The notes: a model not told the origin generated them from the sequence alone. Shown: positions 1-11,046, counted from the stretch's first letter. The stretch is 64,000 nt of DNA from Limimaricola sp027213785 (GCF_050847355.1 NZ_CP193755.1:186001-250000); one strand, 5' to 3'. Made by a program: numbers and translations.

Positions 1-1
1 C

Positions 2-1114
<1,113 letters not shown>

Positions 1115-1141
1115 TCGCCGGCCGATCATCGTGAAACGCCG

Positions 1142-1173
1142 AAGGGCCCCCGGGAAACCGGGGGCCCTTTTTT
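1142..1173 (+). terminator. Rho-independent terminator of the rpoBC operon
   Basis: A perfect stem GGGCCCCCGG / CCGGGGGCCC with a GAAA tetraloop (1144-1167), extended by A-T pairs, runs straight into six T residues. It lies 27 bases after the rpoC stop codon. Confidence 0.95.
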
Positions 1174-1282
1174 GCTGCGGGCTTCGCGCATGCCCGTTGG
1201 CAGGATCGTCGCGCGGGCGGATACTGTATGCGGGGGCCCATGGCCGCTCGGCCGGGCCCAAGGTCCTGTCATGGAGGCGCAG

Positions 1283-1879
1283 ATGAGCTTCATCGCCGAA
1301 ATCGGGGAGGCGGAGGCGTCCGGCCCCGCCGCCGCCTATTATGCGGCTGCCAAGAAACAGCATGGGCGGATCTACAACCTGCACCGGACCTGCGTGCGGT
1401 TGCCGGAACTGGCGGATCATTTCGAGGCCATGACGTCGGCGCTCAAGAAACGGATGGGGCTGCGGCGCTACGAGCTGGTCACGCTGGCCGCCGCGCTGGC
1501 GCTGCGCAGCTCGTACTGCGCGCTGGCCCATGGCAAGGTGTTGCTCGACAACGGCATGACACCCGAAGAGCTGGAGCGGATCGCGACCGAGCGGGGCCAT
1601 ACCTCGATCACCCCGCAGGAGGCCGATCTGATGGGCTATGCCGCCGATATCGTCGAGGATGCCACGGCGATCGGCCCGGCGCGGATCGCGGGGCTCAGGG
1701 CGCATGGGCTGTCGGAGGATGAGATCGCACAGGCCGCCGCGGCGGCGGCGCTTCGCTGCTATTTCAGCAAGTATCTCGACGCGCTCGGCACGCAGCCCGA
1801 CCCGGCCTTCATGGAACTGCCCGAGGCGCTGCGCACGGCCTTGGCACGGGGGCGGGCGATCCAGGAACCCGAGGGCTAG
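1283..1879 (+). CDS. AhpD/carboxymuconolactone-decarboxylase-like peroxidase-related protein
   Basis: This 198-residue all-helical protein resembles the AhpD-like branch of the carboxymuconolactone decarboxylase superfamily. The active-site region reads SSYCALAHG, with a single Cys79 and His83 where true AhpD has a CxxC pair; the first cysteine position is Ser76. Only one redox cysteine is therefore present, as in many peroxidase-related family members, and disulfide reductase activity cannot be assumed. I chose the ATG at 1283 because GGAGG lies five bases upstream; an in-frame ATG at 1271 lacks such a site. It is transcribed alone after the rpoC terminator and converges with the glycosyltransferase downstream, with only 22 bases between stop codons. 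Confidence 0.8.
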   Translation: MSFIAEIGEAEASGPAAAYYAAAKKQHGRIYNLHRTCVRLPELADHFEAMTSALKKRMGLRRYELVTLAAALALRSSYCALAHGKVLLDNGMTPEELERIATERGHTSITPQEADLMGYAADIVEDATAIGPARIAGLRAHGLSEDEIAQAAAAAALRCYFSKYLDALGTQPDPAFMELPEALRTALARGRAIQEPEG

Positions 1880-1901
1880 GCCGCCGCCACACGTGAAACA
1901 C

Positions 1902-2900
1902 TCAACCCGCCGTCTCGGCCGCCGCGATCTCCGCACGCCATCTTCGATCGTCCTGCGGCGCGCGGCCCTGATGCGCGCAGAGCCGCGCCACCAGATCGGC
2001 GCAGCACAGGTGATGCAGCCTTGCGACGCCGGGCAGGGCCATCGCCTCGGCATGAACGCGGTCGAAGGCCGTGGCATGGGCCAGCGCCGAGAGATCCCGT
2101 CGCCCGTTGCGGTCGCGTGCCTCGAAGAACGCCTGCGTATAACGATCCTTGGCCGCCGTGGCCGAGAGCGTGCCGCGCTTGGCCTCGAACTGTTCGACCG
2201 AGCGCAGCACGTAATGGTTCATCTGCGCATAGCGATGCGTCACCTGTGAGACATCGGTATAGCGGACCGGATGCGGACCGGTGAGAAGCTCCTCGATGAT
2301 CCGCCCTTCGCTGTCGACGATGCGGTTCCTGCCCCGGTCCCATTCCCCGTCGAACGCCCAGGGCATGTGATCGCTCCAGCGTCCGAAGCGGCGCGGGGTG
2401 CCGAACAGCGTCTTGACCATAACGTTGGCGGGGCGCTGCGAGGGGCCGCGCCGCCGGAACTGCCGATGCACGAGGCCCGGCTGGTAGCGCTTCCAGCCGC
2501 CCGTGCCGAAGCACTGCCAGTGGAACGCGACCCCCAGGAAGTCGCGGCCCAGATCGTCGAGATAGGATGCGATCGTGCCGTCGCCCCGGTGCAGCACGAG
2601 GAACTCGTCCACATCGCAGATCAGCAGCCAGTCGGTCTCGGCCGTGGCGGGGTGCCGCTGCGCGTGACGATGCGCGGATTGCTTGGGCGGTGTGCCCTCC
2701 GGCGGGCGGTGTTCGAACCATCGCAGCCAGCCCGCCTGTGCGAAGGCGTCGAGCAGGGCAGGGGAGTGGTCGGTGCAGTCATTGACCCCGACGAGGATCT
2801 CGAAGCCCAGCATCCGGTACCATGAGATCCATTCGACGAGGAACGCGCCCTCGTCGCGCATGCCGGCAAAGACGAGAAAGCGTTCGGAAGGATCGGACAT
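1902..2900 (-). CDS. Glycosyltransferase family 2-like protein (Glyco_tranf_2_4 type)
   Basis: The 332-residue product begins FLVFAGMRDEGAFLVEWISWY, which is typical of the Glyco_tranf_2_4/family-92-like group (GMRNE..yl.EWv.yH). It carries a DxD metal- and sugar-nucleotide-binding motif in LLICDVDEFLVL around residues 95-105. Such enzymes move a sugar from a nucleotide donor onto a cell-surface glycan or lipid; donor and acceptor cannot be read here. No signal peptide or membrane segment is visible, so it is probably cytosolic. The start at 2900 (MSDPSERFLVF) is preferred because the conserved N-terminal strand begins just after it; no strong ribosome-binding site is visible. It is a single gene, with the hydroxylase-like gene 74 bases upstream on the same strand. 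Confidence 0.85.
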   Translation of the reverse strand: MSDPSERFLVFAGMRDEGAFLVEWISWYRMLGFEILVGVNDCTDHSPALLDAFAQAGWLRWFEHRPPEGTPPKQSAHRHAQRHPATAETDWLLICDVDEFLVLHRGDGTIASYLDDLGRDFLGVAFHWQCFGTGGWKRYQPGLVHRQFRRRGPSQRPANVMVKTLFGTPRRFGRWSDHMPWAFDGEWDRGRNRIVDSEGRIIEELLTGPHPVRYTDVSQVTHRYAQMNHYVLRSVEQFEAKRGTLSATAAKDRYTQAFFEARDRNGRRDLSALAHATAFDRVHAEAMALPGVARLHHLCCADLVARLCAHQGRAPQDDRRWRAEIAAAETAG

Positions 2901-2974
2901 GCGGCCGATGATGCACGGATGGCTGCCACCGTCCACCCCGGGTGGAGGGCGCACCTAGCGCCCTCCGCCTATCC

Positions 2975-4111
2975 TCAGGCGGGTTCGGTCCGGGCGGCGG
3001 CGCGGGCGAGCACCCGCATCCGGCTGTCGAACTCGCCCCGGTCTACATAGCAGCCGCGCAGGTGCCTAAAGCCGGTCGAGGGGTCGAAGGCGGCGCGCCC
3101 ATGCAGGACGCGGCGATTGTCGAACACCACCATTTCGTCGGCCTTCAGCTTCAGCGTCACCAGATAGGCCGGGTCGCGGGTCATCTGCATCAGCCGACGA
3201 TAGGCGGCGTAGTAGTCCGCCATGATCGCTGGATCGATGTCGAGGATGTCCGCCAGATGCGCGTTGAAGCAGATCTCATCGACGCGGCCGCCTTCGCCGC
3301 GCCGGATCACCGTCTTGCGGGCCCGGATGTCGGTCTCCGCATCGTGGAAGCGGAACGGGATGTCGACGCTGGCGAGAAGCTCGAACCCCTCGGGGTCCTC
3401 GAGCGCCAGATCCTCGGCCACGGCGACGCCGTCGCAGAACACCGAGCCGCCGCCTTCGGCCTCGTTGGCGAGACAGTGCAGGAACTGCCAGCCCGGCGGC
3501 AGCTCCTGGTTGGTCAGGTCGGTATGCAGCGGCAGCGCATCCGCGGTGTATGCGAGGTTGTTCGGGTCGGGCTTCGAGACCACCTCGAAGGTGACGCCGA
3601 AATTGGTCTCGCGCAGGAAGCCGATGCGCCGGGCGATGCGGCAGCCCGCCTCGACGTCATCCGCCAGGCCCTCGACGATCGAGAGGCCCATGGCCTTGCT
3701 GCGCCGTAGCCAGTCGGCGAGGGCCGCGTCGCTCTCGGCGACATCCGAGGCGCGGGCGCGCGGTATCCCGGCCGCGCCAAGATCGCCGCGCCAGCTGCTA
3801 GCGGAGACATGGGCCGGGTCGGGCCGCCGCCGGCCCGGGCGGTTCTCGCGCAGCCAGTTCAGGTCGAACCGGCTCGGTGCGGCGTCACCGGGCCAGTCCA
3901 GCACCAGCGCCTCGTCCTCCACCCGCGCCGCCACCGGCGCGAGATCGAGCGGCACCGAGGTCAGGTCGAAGACCCGCTCGCCGGTGCGCGGGTGAAACCC
4001 GGCCGGGTCGGTATCCCGCAGCCAGATATAGGGAAAGGCATCGCTGCCGCCATCGGCCCAGTCGAGCCAGAGTTGCCGCGCCTCGAGGCGCGCTCGTGCC
4101 ATCTGTGGCAT
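2975..4111 (-). CDS. Gamma-butyrobetaine hydroxylase-like 2-oxoglutarate/Fe(II) dioxygenase (DUF971 + TauD domains)
   Basis: The protein is 378 residues long, the usual size for bacterial gamma-butyrobetaine or trimethyllysine dioxygenases. An N-terminal DUF971-type region (about 1-90) precedes the TauD/TfdA double-stranded beta-helix domain. The iron facial triad is visible as His196-Thr-Asp198 (PLHTDLTNQE) and distal His337 (NRRVLHG); Arg352 is the likely 2-oxoglutarate ligand. The N-terminal zinc cysteines of human BBOX are absent. The ATG at 4111 is chosen over the longer frame because GGAGA lies six bases upstream. If it hydroxylates gamma-butyrobetaine it would make L-carnitine, but no other carnitine genes are adjacent, so the substrate is uncertain. 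Confidence 0.85.
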   Translation of the reverse strand: MPQMARARLEARQLWLDWADGGSDAFPYIWLRDTDPAGFHPRTGERVFDLTSVPLDLAPVAARVEDEALVLDWPGDAAPSRFDLNWLRENRPGRRRPDPAHVSASSWRGDLGAAGIPRARASDVAESDAALADWLRRSKAMGLSIVEGLADDVEAGCRIARRIGFLRETNFGVTFEVVSKPDPNNLAYTADALPLHTDLTNQELPPGWQFLHCLANEAEGGGSVFCDGVAVAEDLALEDPEGFELLASVDIPFRFHDAETDIRARKTVIRRGEGGRVDEICFNAHLADILDIDPAIMADYYAAYRRLMQMTRDPAYLVTLKLKADEMVVFDNRRVLHGRAAFDPSTGFRHLRGCYVDRGEFDSRMRVLARAAARTEPA

Positions 4112-4619
4112 GGATCGTCTCCGTGATGTCAGTGGGAATCGGTCTTGGTCGGCACGGCTTGCCTTGGCGGCGGCCACCAGTCATAGGCCTTCGCATGCGG
4201 ATGGCCCGGACGCCTTCCCAGAACGACACACATCTGCGGCCCGGCCCTTTCCATCTGGCTGAAACGATCTCCGGCGGGCACACTAGCATGGGCGCGAACG
4301 CCTGTCATCGCGGCTCCGGGGCGGCTCCGGAGCAGCCCCGGGGGCGGGTGGCCCCCGGCGCAGTTGACACCCTCCGCGACTCCCCCTATACGGCCACCAC
4401 TTGGGCCGGGGGCAGTCCGCTTTCCGCCCTGATATCAGAGCTGAAGTGGTCACGATCCGGGCCTTGCGCCCCGATCCTCTGGAGACCCACCGCATCGTGT
4501 CCGGAAGAGGGGCGCGTTCGCGGGTTTTTGTGCTTTACGGACGCGTGAAGTGCGAGGAATCGAAATCGGCGGGCCGTCCGGTCCGTGACACATGTGCAGG
4601 AAACGGGGAAAGACGCCCA
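4112..4619. other. Intergenic region between hydroxylase gene and str operon (promoter and long rpsL leader)
   Basis: These 508 bases separate two divergent transcription units. The right half holds the str operon promoter (4364-4392) and a leader of about 220 bases before rpsL. Within the leader, a short CGCG-TT-CGCG stem at about 4513-4522 is followed closely by five T residues (4525-4529), which may be a weak attenuator. An open frame from 4401 runs into rpsL, but its codons before 4620 show no protein family, so I treat it as untranslated. No RNA gene was recognised. Confidence 0.6.
4364..4392 (+). promoter_or_regulatory. Sigma-70-type promoter of the str operon (rpsL-rpsG-fusA-tuf)
   Basis: A perfect -35 hexamer TTGACA (4364-4369) and a -10 hexamer TATACG (4387-4392) are separated by 17 bases. 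This is the best promoter match upstream of rpsL and predicts a start near 4399. Confidence 0.8.
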
Positions 4620-4991
4620 ATGCCAACGATCCAGCAGCTGATCCGCAAGCCGCGGCAGCCGAAAGTCACCAAGTCCAAGTCGCAGCACCTCGAGTCCTGC
4701 CCGCAAAAGCGTGGCGTGTGCACTCGGGTGTACACCACGACGCCGAAGAAGCCGAACTCGGCCATGCGGAAAGTCGCCAAGGTGCGTCTGACCAATGGCT
4801 TCGAGGTCATCAGCTACATCCCGGGCGAAAGCCACAACCTTCAGGAGCACTCGGTGGTCCTGATCCGTGGCGGCCGGGTGAAAGACCTTCCGGGCGTCCG
4901 TTACCACATCCTCCGCGGCGTGCTTGACACCCAAGGGGTCAAGAACCGCAAGCAGCGCCGCTCGAAGTACGGCGCGAAGCGTCCGAAGTAA
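4620..4991 (+). CDS. rpsL: 30S ribosomal protein S12
   Basis: S12 sits at the decoding centre and monitors codon-anticodon pairing. The 123-residue product has the family's usual length and the conserved TTTPKKPNSAMRKVAKVRL and RGGRVKDLPGVRYH blocks. The lysines whose substitution gives streptomycin resistance are both wild type, one in KKPNSA and one in RVKDLPG; the Asp after the second lysine is the usual methylthiolation site. The start is the ATG at 4620, preceded by GGGGAAAGA. It is the first gene of the str operon and lies 14 bases before rpsG. Confidence 0.99.
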   Translation: MPTIQQLIRKPRQPKVTKSKSQHLESCPQKRGVCTRVYTTTPKKPNSAMRKVAKVRLTNGFEVISYIPGESHNLQEHSVVLIRGGRVKDLPGVRYHILRGVLDTQGVKNRKQRRSKYGAKRPK

Positions 4992-5005
4992 GGAGAGAGA
5001 GCGCC

Positions 5006-5476
5006 ATGTCGCGTCGTCACGCCGCCGAGAAACGTGAGATCCTGCCCGATGCCAAGTTCGGCGACCGGGTCGTCACGAAGTTCATGAACAACCTGATGAT
5101 CGACGGCAAGAAAGCCGTCGCCGAGCGCATCGTCTACAATGCGTTCGACCGGGTCGAGACCCGTCTCAAGAAGGAGCCCGTCGAGGTGTTCCACGAGGCG
5201 CTCGACAACATCAAGCCGTCGGTCGAGGTCCGCTCGCGCCGGGTCGGCGGTGCGACCTACCAAGTCCCCGTCGAAGTCCGCCCCGAGCGCCGCGAGGCGC
5301 TGGCGATCCGCTGGCTGATCGATGCCAGCGCGAAGCGCAACGAGAACACCATGGAAGAGCGCCTGGCCGGCGAGCTGCTCGACGCAGTGAACGGCCGCGG
5401 CACCGCGGTGAAGAAGCGCGAAGACACTCACAAGATGGCCGACGCGAACAAGGCGTTCAGCCACTACCGCTGGTAA
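5006..5476 (+). CDS. rpsG: 30S ribosomal protein S7
   Basis: S7 nucleates assembly of the 30S head and contacts the E-site tRNA. The 156-residue product shows the family sequence FMNNLMIDGKKAVAERIVY near the N terminus and VGGATYQVPVEVRPERR in the RNA-binding centre. A good AAGGAGAGAG site precedes the ATG. In E. coli S7 represses translation of the str operon by binding the rpsL-rpsG spacer. Here that spacer is only 14 bases, so that mechanism cannot operate in the same form. Confidence 0.99.
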   Translation: MSRRHAAEKREILPDAKFGDRVVTKFMNNLMIDGKKAVAERIVYNAFDRVETRLKKEPVEVFHEALDNIKPSVEVRSRRVGGATYQVPVEVRPERREALAIRWLIDASAKRNENTMEERLAGELLDAVNGRGTAVKKREDTHKMADANKAFSHYRW

Positions 5477-5494
5477 GCGGGAAGGAGTCCAGAC

Positions 5495-7618
5495 ATGGCA
5501 CGCGACTATCCTCTGCAGCGCTACCGCAACTTCGGCATCATGGCCCACATCGATGCCGGCAAGACCACCACGACCGAGCGGATCCTCTTCTACACCGGCA
5601 AGTCCCACAAGATCGGCGAAGTCCATGACGGCGCCGCGACCATGGACTGGATGGAGCAGGAGCAGGAACGCGGCATCACGATCACGTCCGCGGCGACGAC
5701 CACTTTCTGGCAGCGCCAGGAAGATCCGACCGCCGAGGGCACTTCGGATACCAAGTACCGCTTCAACATCATCGACACGCCCGGCCACGTCGACTTCACC
5801 ATTGAAGTCGAGCGTTCGCTGGCCGTGCTCGACGGTGCGATCTGCCTTCTCGACGCCAACGCCGGCGTCGAGCCGCAGACCGAGACCGTCTGGCGTCAGG
5901 CCGACCGCTACAAGGTCCCGCGCATCGTCTTCGTCAACAAGATGGACAAGATCGGCGCCGACTTCTTCAACTGCGTGAAGATGATCAAGGACCGCACCGG
6001 GGCGACCCCGGTCCCGATCGCGCTGCCGATCGGCGCCGAGGACAACCTCGAAGGCATCGTCGACCTGATCAAGATGGAAGAGTGGGTCTGGAAGGGTGAA
6101 GACCTGGGCGCGTCCTGGGTCCGTCAGCCGATCCGTGCCGAGCTTCAGGACGTCGCCGCCGAGTGGCGCGCCACGCTCATCGAGAATGCCGTCGAGCAGG
6201 ACGATGCCGCGATGGAGGCCTATCTCGAGGGCGAAGAGCCCGACGAGCCGACCCTGCGCCAGCTGATCCGCAAGGGCACGCTGTCGCTCGCCTTCGTGCC
6301 GGTGGCCGCTGGTTCCGCGTTCAAGAACAAGGGCGTGCAGCCCCTGCTGAACGCCGTCATCGACTTCCTGCCCTCGCCGCTCGACGTGCCCGCCTATATG
6401 GGCTTCTCGCCGGACGACGAGACCGAGACCCGCAACATCCCGCGTCATGCCGACGACTCCGAGCCCTTCTCGGGCCTGGCGTTCAAGATCATGAACGACC
6501 CCTTCGTCGGTTCGCTGACCTTCACCCGCATCTATTCGGGCGTGGTGAAGAAGGGCGACACCATGATGAACTCGACCAAGGGCAAGCGAGAGCGTGTCGG
6601 TCGGATGATGATGATGCACGCCATCAACCGCGAAGAGATTGAGGAAGCCTTTGCCGGCGACATCATCGCGCTCGCGGGCCTCAAGGAGACCACCACTGGC
6701 GACACCCTGTGTGATCCCCAGAACCAGGTCGTCCTCGAGACCATGACCTTCCCCGATCCGGTCATCGAGATCGCGGTCGAGCCGAAGACCAAGGCCGACC
6801 AGGAGAAGATGTCCGCCGGTCTCCAGCGCCTCGCCGCCGAAGACCCGTCCTTCCGCGTCGAGACCGACCTCGAGTCGGGCCAGACGATCATGAAGGGCAT
6901 GGGCGAACTCCACCTCGACATCCTGGTCGACCGTCTCAAGCGGGAGTTCAAAGTCGAGGCGAACATCGGCGCGCCGCAGGTGGCCTACCGCGAGACCATC
7001 GGTCACGCCGTCGAGCACACCTACACCCACAAGAAGCAGTCGGGTGGTTCGGGCCAGTTCGCCGAGGTGAAGCTCAACATCATGCCGACCGAGCCGGGCG
7101 AGGGCTACTCGTTCGAGTCGAAGATCGTCGGCGGCGCGGTGCCCAAGGAATATATCCCGGGCGTCGAGAAGGGCATCAAGTCGGTGATGGACTCCGGTCC
7201 GCTCGCGGGCTTCCCGGTGATCGACTTCAAGGTCGAGCTGCTGGACGGCAAGTTCCACGACGTCGACTCGTCGGTGCTCGCCTTCGAGATCGCATCGCGG
7301 ATGTGCATGCGTGAAGGTCTGCGCAAGGCCGGCGCCAAGCTGCTCGAGCCGATGATGAAGGTCGAGGTGCTGACGCCCGAGGAGTACACCGGTGGCGTCA
7401 TCGGCGACCTGACCTCGCGTCGGGGCCAGGTGCAGGGGCAGGACACGCGCGGCAACGCCAACGTGATCAACGCCTTCGTGCCGCTCGCCAACATGTTCGG
7501 CTACATCAACACGCTGCGGTCGATGACCTCGGGACGTGCCCAGTTCTCGATGATCTTCGATCACTACGAGCCGGTGCCGCAGAACATCTCGGAAGAGATC
7601 CAGAAGAAGTACGCGTGA
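5495..7618 (+). CDS. fusA: Translation elongation factor G
   Basis: EF-G is the GTPase that drives translocation and, with RRF, ribosome recycling. The 707-residue length is normal. The G1 loop AHIDAGKTTTTERIL lies near residue 17, followed by DTPGHVDFT (G3) and NKMDKIGAD (G4). Domains II to V follow, with the C-terminal SMTSGRAQFSMIFDHYEPVP block. It is 18 bases after rpsG and 60 bases before tuf, in the canonical str operon position. No odd codon use or truncation is seen. Confidence 0.99.
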   Translation: MARDYPLQRYRNFGIMAHIDAGKTTTTERILFYTGKSHKIGEVHDGAATMDWMEQEQERGITITSAATTTFWQRQEDPTAEGTSDTKYRFNIIDTPGHVDFTIEVERSLAVLDGAICLLDANAGVEPQTETVWRQADRYKVPRIVFVNKMDKIGADFFNCVKMIKDRTGATPVPIALPIGAEDNLEGIVDLIKMEEWVWKGEDLGASWVRQPIRAELQDVAAEWRATLIENAVEQDDAAMEAYLEGEEPDEPTLRQLIRKGTLSLAFVPVAAGSAFKNKGVQPLLNAVIDFLPSPLDVPAYMGFSPDDETETRNIPRHADDSEPFSGLAFKIMNDPFVGSLTFTRIYSGVVKKGDTMMNSTKGKRERVGRMMMMHAINREEIEEAFAGDIIALAGLKETTTGDTLCDPQNQVVLETMTFPDPVIEIAVEPKTKADQEKMSAGLQRLAAEDPSFRVETDLESGQTIMKGMGELHLDILVDRLKREFKVEANIGAPQVAYRETIGHAVEHTYTHKKQSGGSGQFAEVKLNIMPTEPGEGYSFESKIVGGAVPKEYIPGVEKGIKSVMDSGPLAGFPVIDFKVELLDGKFHDVDSSVLAFEIASRMCMREGLRKAGAKLLEPMMKVEVLTPEEYTGGVIGDLTSRRGQVQGQDTRGNANVINAFVPLANMFGYINTLRSMTSGRAQFSMIFDHYEPVPQNISEEIQKKYA

Positions 7619-7623
7619 CGGTC

Positions 7624-7645
7624 GGCGGGGCTCTCGGGCCCCGCC
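7624..7645 (+). other. Stem-loop between fusA and tuf
   Basis: GGCGGGGC and GCCCCGCC form an eight-pair stem around a six-base loop directly after the fusA stop codon. No T tract follows, so it more likely stabilises mRNA or tunes fusA/tuf stoichiometry than terminates fully. Confidence 0.45.
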
Positions 7646-7678
7646 ATCACGACGCCTGACAATTTGAAGGAGCCAATC

Positions 7679-8854
<1,176 letters not shown>

Positions 8855-8879
8855 GGACGCCCCTTACCGGGACGTCGCC

Positions 8880-8915
8880 GCGGGGCGGGTGTTTCGCCCG
8901 CCCCGCACCACTTTT
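8880..8915 (+). terminator. Terminator or attenuator between tuf and the S10 operon
   Basis: The perfect ten-pair stem GCGGGGCGGG / CCCGCCCCGC (8880-8906) has a seven-base loop and is followed after ACCAC by only four T residues. It probably ends part of the str transcript. I see no strong promoter between it and rpsJ. Confidence 0.7.
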
Positions 8916-8987
8916 CCGACGGGTTCGACGTGGACCGGCAATTCCGCCCGGCCGACCTCTCAACCCGAACCCTTGAAGGGGAACAAC

Positions 8988-9302
8988 ATGGCCGCCCAAA
9001 GCCAGAATATCCGTATCCGGCTCAAGGCTTTCGACTACCGCGTGCTGGATGCCAGCACCGCGGAGATCGTCAGCACCGCCAAGCGCACCGGCGCCTCGGT
9101 CCGCGGGCCGATCCCGCTGCCCAACAAGATCGAGAAGTTCACGGTGCTCCGTGGACCGCACATCGACAAGAAATCCCGTGACCAGTTCGAGATCCGCACC
9201 CACAAGCGGCTGCTCGACATCGTCGATCCGACCCCGCAGACCGTGGACGCGCTGATGAAGCTCGACCTGGCCGCCGGCGTCGACGTCGAAATCAAGGTCT
9301 GA
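8988..9302 (+). CDS. rpsJ: 30S ribosomal protein S10 (NusE)
   Basis: S10 is a 30S head protein and, as NusE, a partner of NusB/NusG in antitermination. The 104-residue product matches family length and shows IRIRLKAFDYRVLD at the start and GPIPLPNKIEKFTVLRGPHI in the middle. The start is the ATG at 8988, after AAGGGGAAC; the longer open frame upstream runs through the terminator hairpin and is not coding. It is the first gene of the S10 operon, with rplC 11 bases downstream. Confidence 0.99.
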   Translation: MAAQSQNIRIRLKAFDYRVLDASTAEIVSTAKRTGASVRGPIPLPNKIEKFTVLRGPHIDKKSRDQFEIRTHKRLLDIVDPTPQTVDALMKLDLAAGVDVEIKV

Positions 9303-9313
9303 GGGAGGTAACG

Positions 9314-10129
9314 ATGTTGCGTTCCGGAATCATCGCCAAGAAGGTGGGCATGACCCGCCTGTTCCTCGAGGACGGCAAGCAGGTCCCGGTGACCGTGCTC
9401 CAGCTCGACAACCTACAGGTCGTGGCGCAGCGCACGATCGAGCGTGACGGCTACACCGCCGTTCAGCTCGGCGCCGGCACCGCCAAGGCCAAGCGCGTCA
9501 GCGCGCCGATGCGCGGCCACTTCGCCGCCGCCAAGGTCGAGCCCAAGCGCAAGGTCGCCGAGTTCCGCGTCGCCCCCGAGAACCTGATCGAGGTGGGCGA
9601 GGAAATCATCGCCGCGCACTACTTCGAAGGCCAGTTCGTCGACGTGTCGGGTGTCTCCATCGGTAAGGGTTTTGCCGGTGCGATGAAGCGCCACAACTTC
9701 GGCGGTCTGCGCGCGTCCCACGGCGTGTCCGTGTCGCACCGTTCGCACGGTTCGACCGGTCAGTGTCAGGACCCGGGCAAGGTCTTCAAGGGCAAGAAGA
9801 TGGCCGGTCACATGGGCGCCGCCCGCGTGACCACCCAGAACCTCCAGGTCGTCAAGACCGACGCCGAGCGTGGCCTGATCATGGTCAAGGGCGCGGTGCC
9901 GGGCGGCAAGGGTGGCTGGGTCACGGTCAAGGATGCCGTGAAGAAGCCGCTGGCCGAGCACGTGGTCTTCCCGGCCGCGCTGAAGAGCCATGCCGACGAA
10001 GCCAAGCGTCTCGCCGACGAGGCCGCCGCCGAGGCCGCGGCTGCCGAGGAAGCCGCCGCCAAGGCCGCTGCCGAGGCCGAGCAGGCCGCGATCGACACCG
10101 CTGAGAAGGGTGAGAACAATGAAGGCTGA
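9314..10129 (+). CDS. rplC: 50S ribosomal protein L3 with alanine/glutamate-rich C-terminal extension
   Basis: L3 initiates 50S assembly and its loop reaches towards the peptidyl-transferase centre. The core has the GVSVSHRSHGSTGQCQDPGKV region, whose conserved Gln is the known PrmB methylation target, and the tail block GAVPGGKGGWV. At 271 residues it exceeds E. coli L3 (about 209). The last 50 or so residues are a low-complexity Ala/Glu/Lys helix (AAAEAAAAEEAAAKAAAEAE) ending in an acidic tail. I recall similar tails in other alphaproteobacterial L3 proteins. The gene overlaps rplD by 11 bases, suggesting translational coupling. Confidence 0.98.
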   Translation: MLRSGIIAKKVGMTRLFLEDGKQVPVTVLQLDNLQVVAQRTIERDGYTAVQLGAGTAKAKRVSAPMRGHFAAAKVEPKRKVAEFRVAPENLIEVGEEIIAAHYFEGQFVDVSGVSIGKGFAGAMKRHNFGGLRASHGVSVSHRSHGSTGQCQDPGKVFKGKKMAGHMGAARVTTQNLQVVKTDAERGLIMVKGAVPGGKGGWVTVKDAVKKPLAEHVVFPAALKSHADEAKRLADEAAAEAAAAEEAAAKAAAEAEQAAIDTAEKGENNEG

Positions 10130-10736
10130 AGCGATCAAGCTGGACGGCGCCTCCGCGGGCTCCGTCGATCTCGACGACGCGATCTTCGGTCTCGAGCCGC
10201 GCGCCGACATCCTGCACCGCGTCGTGCGCTGGCAGCGTGCGCGTACCCAGCAGGGCACGCACTCGACGCTGGGCCGTTCCGAGGTCAGCTACTCGACCAA
10301 GAAGATCTACCGCCAGAAGGGCACCGGTGGCGCACGTCACGGCTCCAAGGGCGCGCCGATCTTCCGTCACGGTGGCACCTACAAGGGCCCGACGCCGCGC
10401 AGCCACGAGCACGACCTGACCAAGAAGTTCCGCAAGCTCGGCCTCAAGCACGCCCTCTCGGCGAAGGTGAAGGCCGGTGAGCTGGTGGTTCTCGACAGCA
10501 TCGAGACCGAGGGCAAGACCTCGGTGCTCGCCAAGCAGGTCGCCAACCTCGGCTGGAAGCGGGCGCTGGTCATCGACGCCGCGGCGATCAACGAGGGCTT
10601 CGCCCAGGCCGCGCGCAACATCGCCAACCTGGACGTGCTCCCCTCGATGGGCGCCAACGTCTACGACATCCTCCGCAGTGACACGCTCGTGCTCACCAAG
10701 GCGGCTGTCGAAGCTCTGGAGGCTCGCCTGAAATGA
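10119..10736 (+). CDS. rplD: 50S ribosomal protein L4
   Basis: L4 lines the nascent-peptide tunnel and in E. coli is the S10 operon's feedback regulator. The 205-residue product shows the tunnel-loop signature KKIYRQKGTGGARHGSKGAPIF interrupted only by expected variation, and HEHDLTKKFRKLGLKHALS-like sequence after it. The start at 10119 lies within the rplC 3' end and gives MKAEAIKLDGASAG; longer frames upstream overlap rplC extensively. It overlaps rplW by the four bases ATGA. No E. coli-type S10 leader was recognised, so L4 autoregulation is untested here. Confidence 0.98.
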   Translation: MKAEAIKLDGASAGSVDLDDAIFGLEPRADILHRVVRWQRARTQQGTHSTLGRSEVSYSTKKIYRQKGTGGARHGSKGAPIFRHGGTYKGPTPRSHEHDLTKKFRKLGLKHALSAKVKAGELVVLDSIETEGKTSVLAKQVANLGWKRALVIDAAAINEGFAQAARNIANLDVLPSMGANVYDILRSDTLVLTKAAVEALEARLK

Positions 10737-11029
10737 GCGCGAAACCCGAACATTACGACGTGATCCGCAAGCCGGTCATCACCGAGAAGGCGACACTGGC
10801 CTCCGAGGCCAACGCGGTGGTCTTCGAGGTGGCGATCGACGCCAACAAGCCGCAGATCAAGGAAGCCGTCGAGGCCCTGTTCCAGGTCAAGGTGAAGGCG
10901 GTCAACACCGTCGTCACCAAGGGCAAGGTCAAGCGGTTCCGCGGCACGCTGGGCACCCGCAAGGACGTCAAGAAGGCCTATGTGACCCTCGAAGAGGGCA
11001 ACAGCATTGACGTCTCGACCGGTCTCTAA
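10733..11029 (+). CDS. rplW: 50S ribosomal protein L23
   Basis: L23 sits at the tunnel exit and docks trigger factor and signal recognition particle. The 98-residue protein has the usual YDVIRKPVITEKATL start and GKVKRFRGTLGTRKDVKKAYV region. It is translationally coupled to rplD through an ATGA overlap. It is followed by an unusual 149-base gap, with a terminator-like hairpin and tandem repeats, before rplB, whereas these genes usually lie close together. Confidence 0.98.
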   Translation: MSAKPEHYDVIRKPVITEKATLASEANAVVFEVAIDANKPQIKEAVEALFQVKVKAVNTVVTKGKVKRFRGTLGTRKDVKKAYVTLEEGNSIDVSTGL

Positions 11030-11046
11030 TAGGTGACCCCATCGGC

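Noticed and set aside
4401..4619. An N-terminal extension of rpsL by 73 codons
   Set aside because: S12 length and start are invariant and the region holds the promoter leader, so the longer frame is fortuitous.
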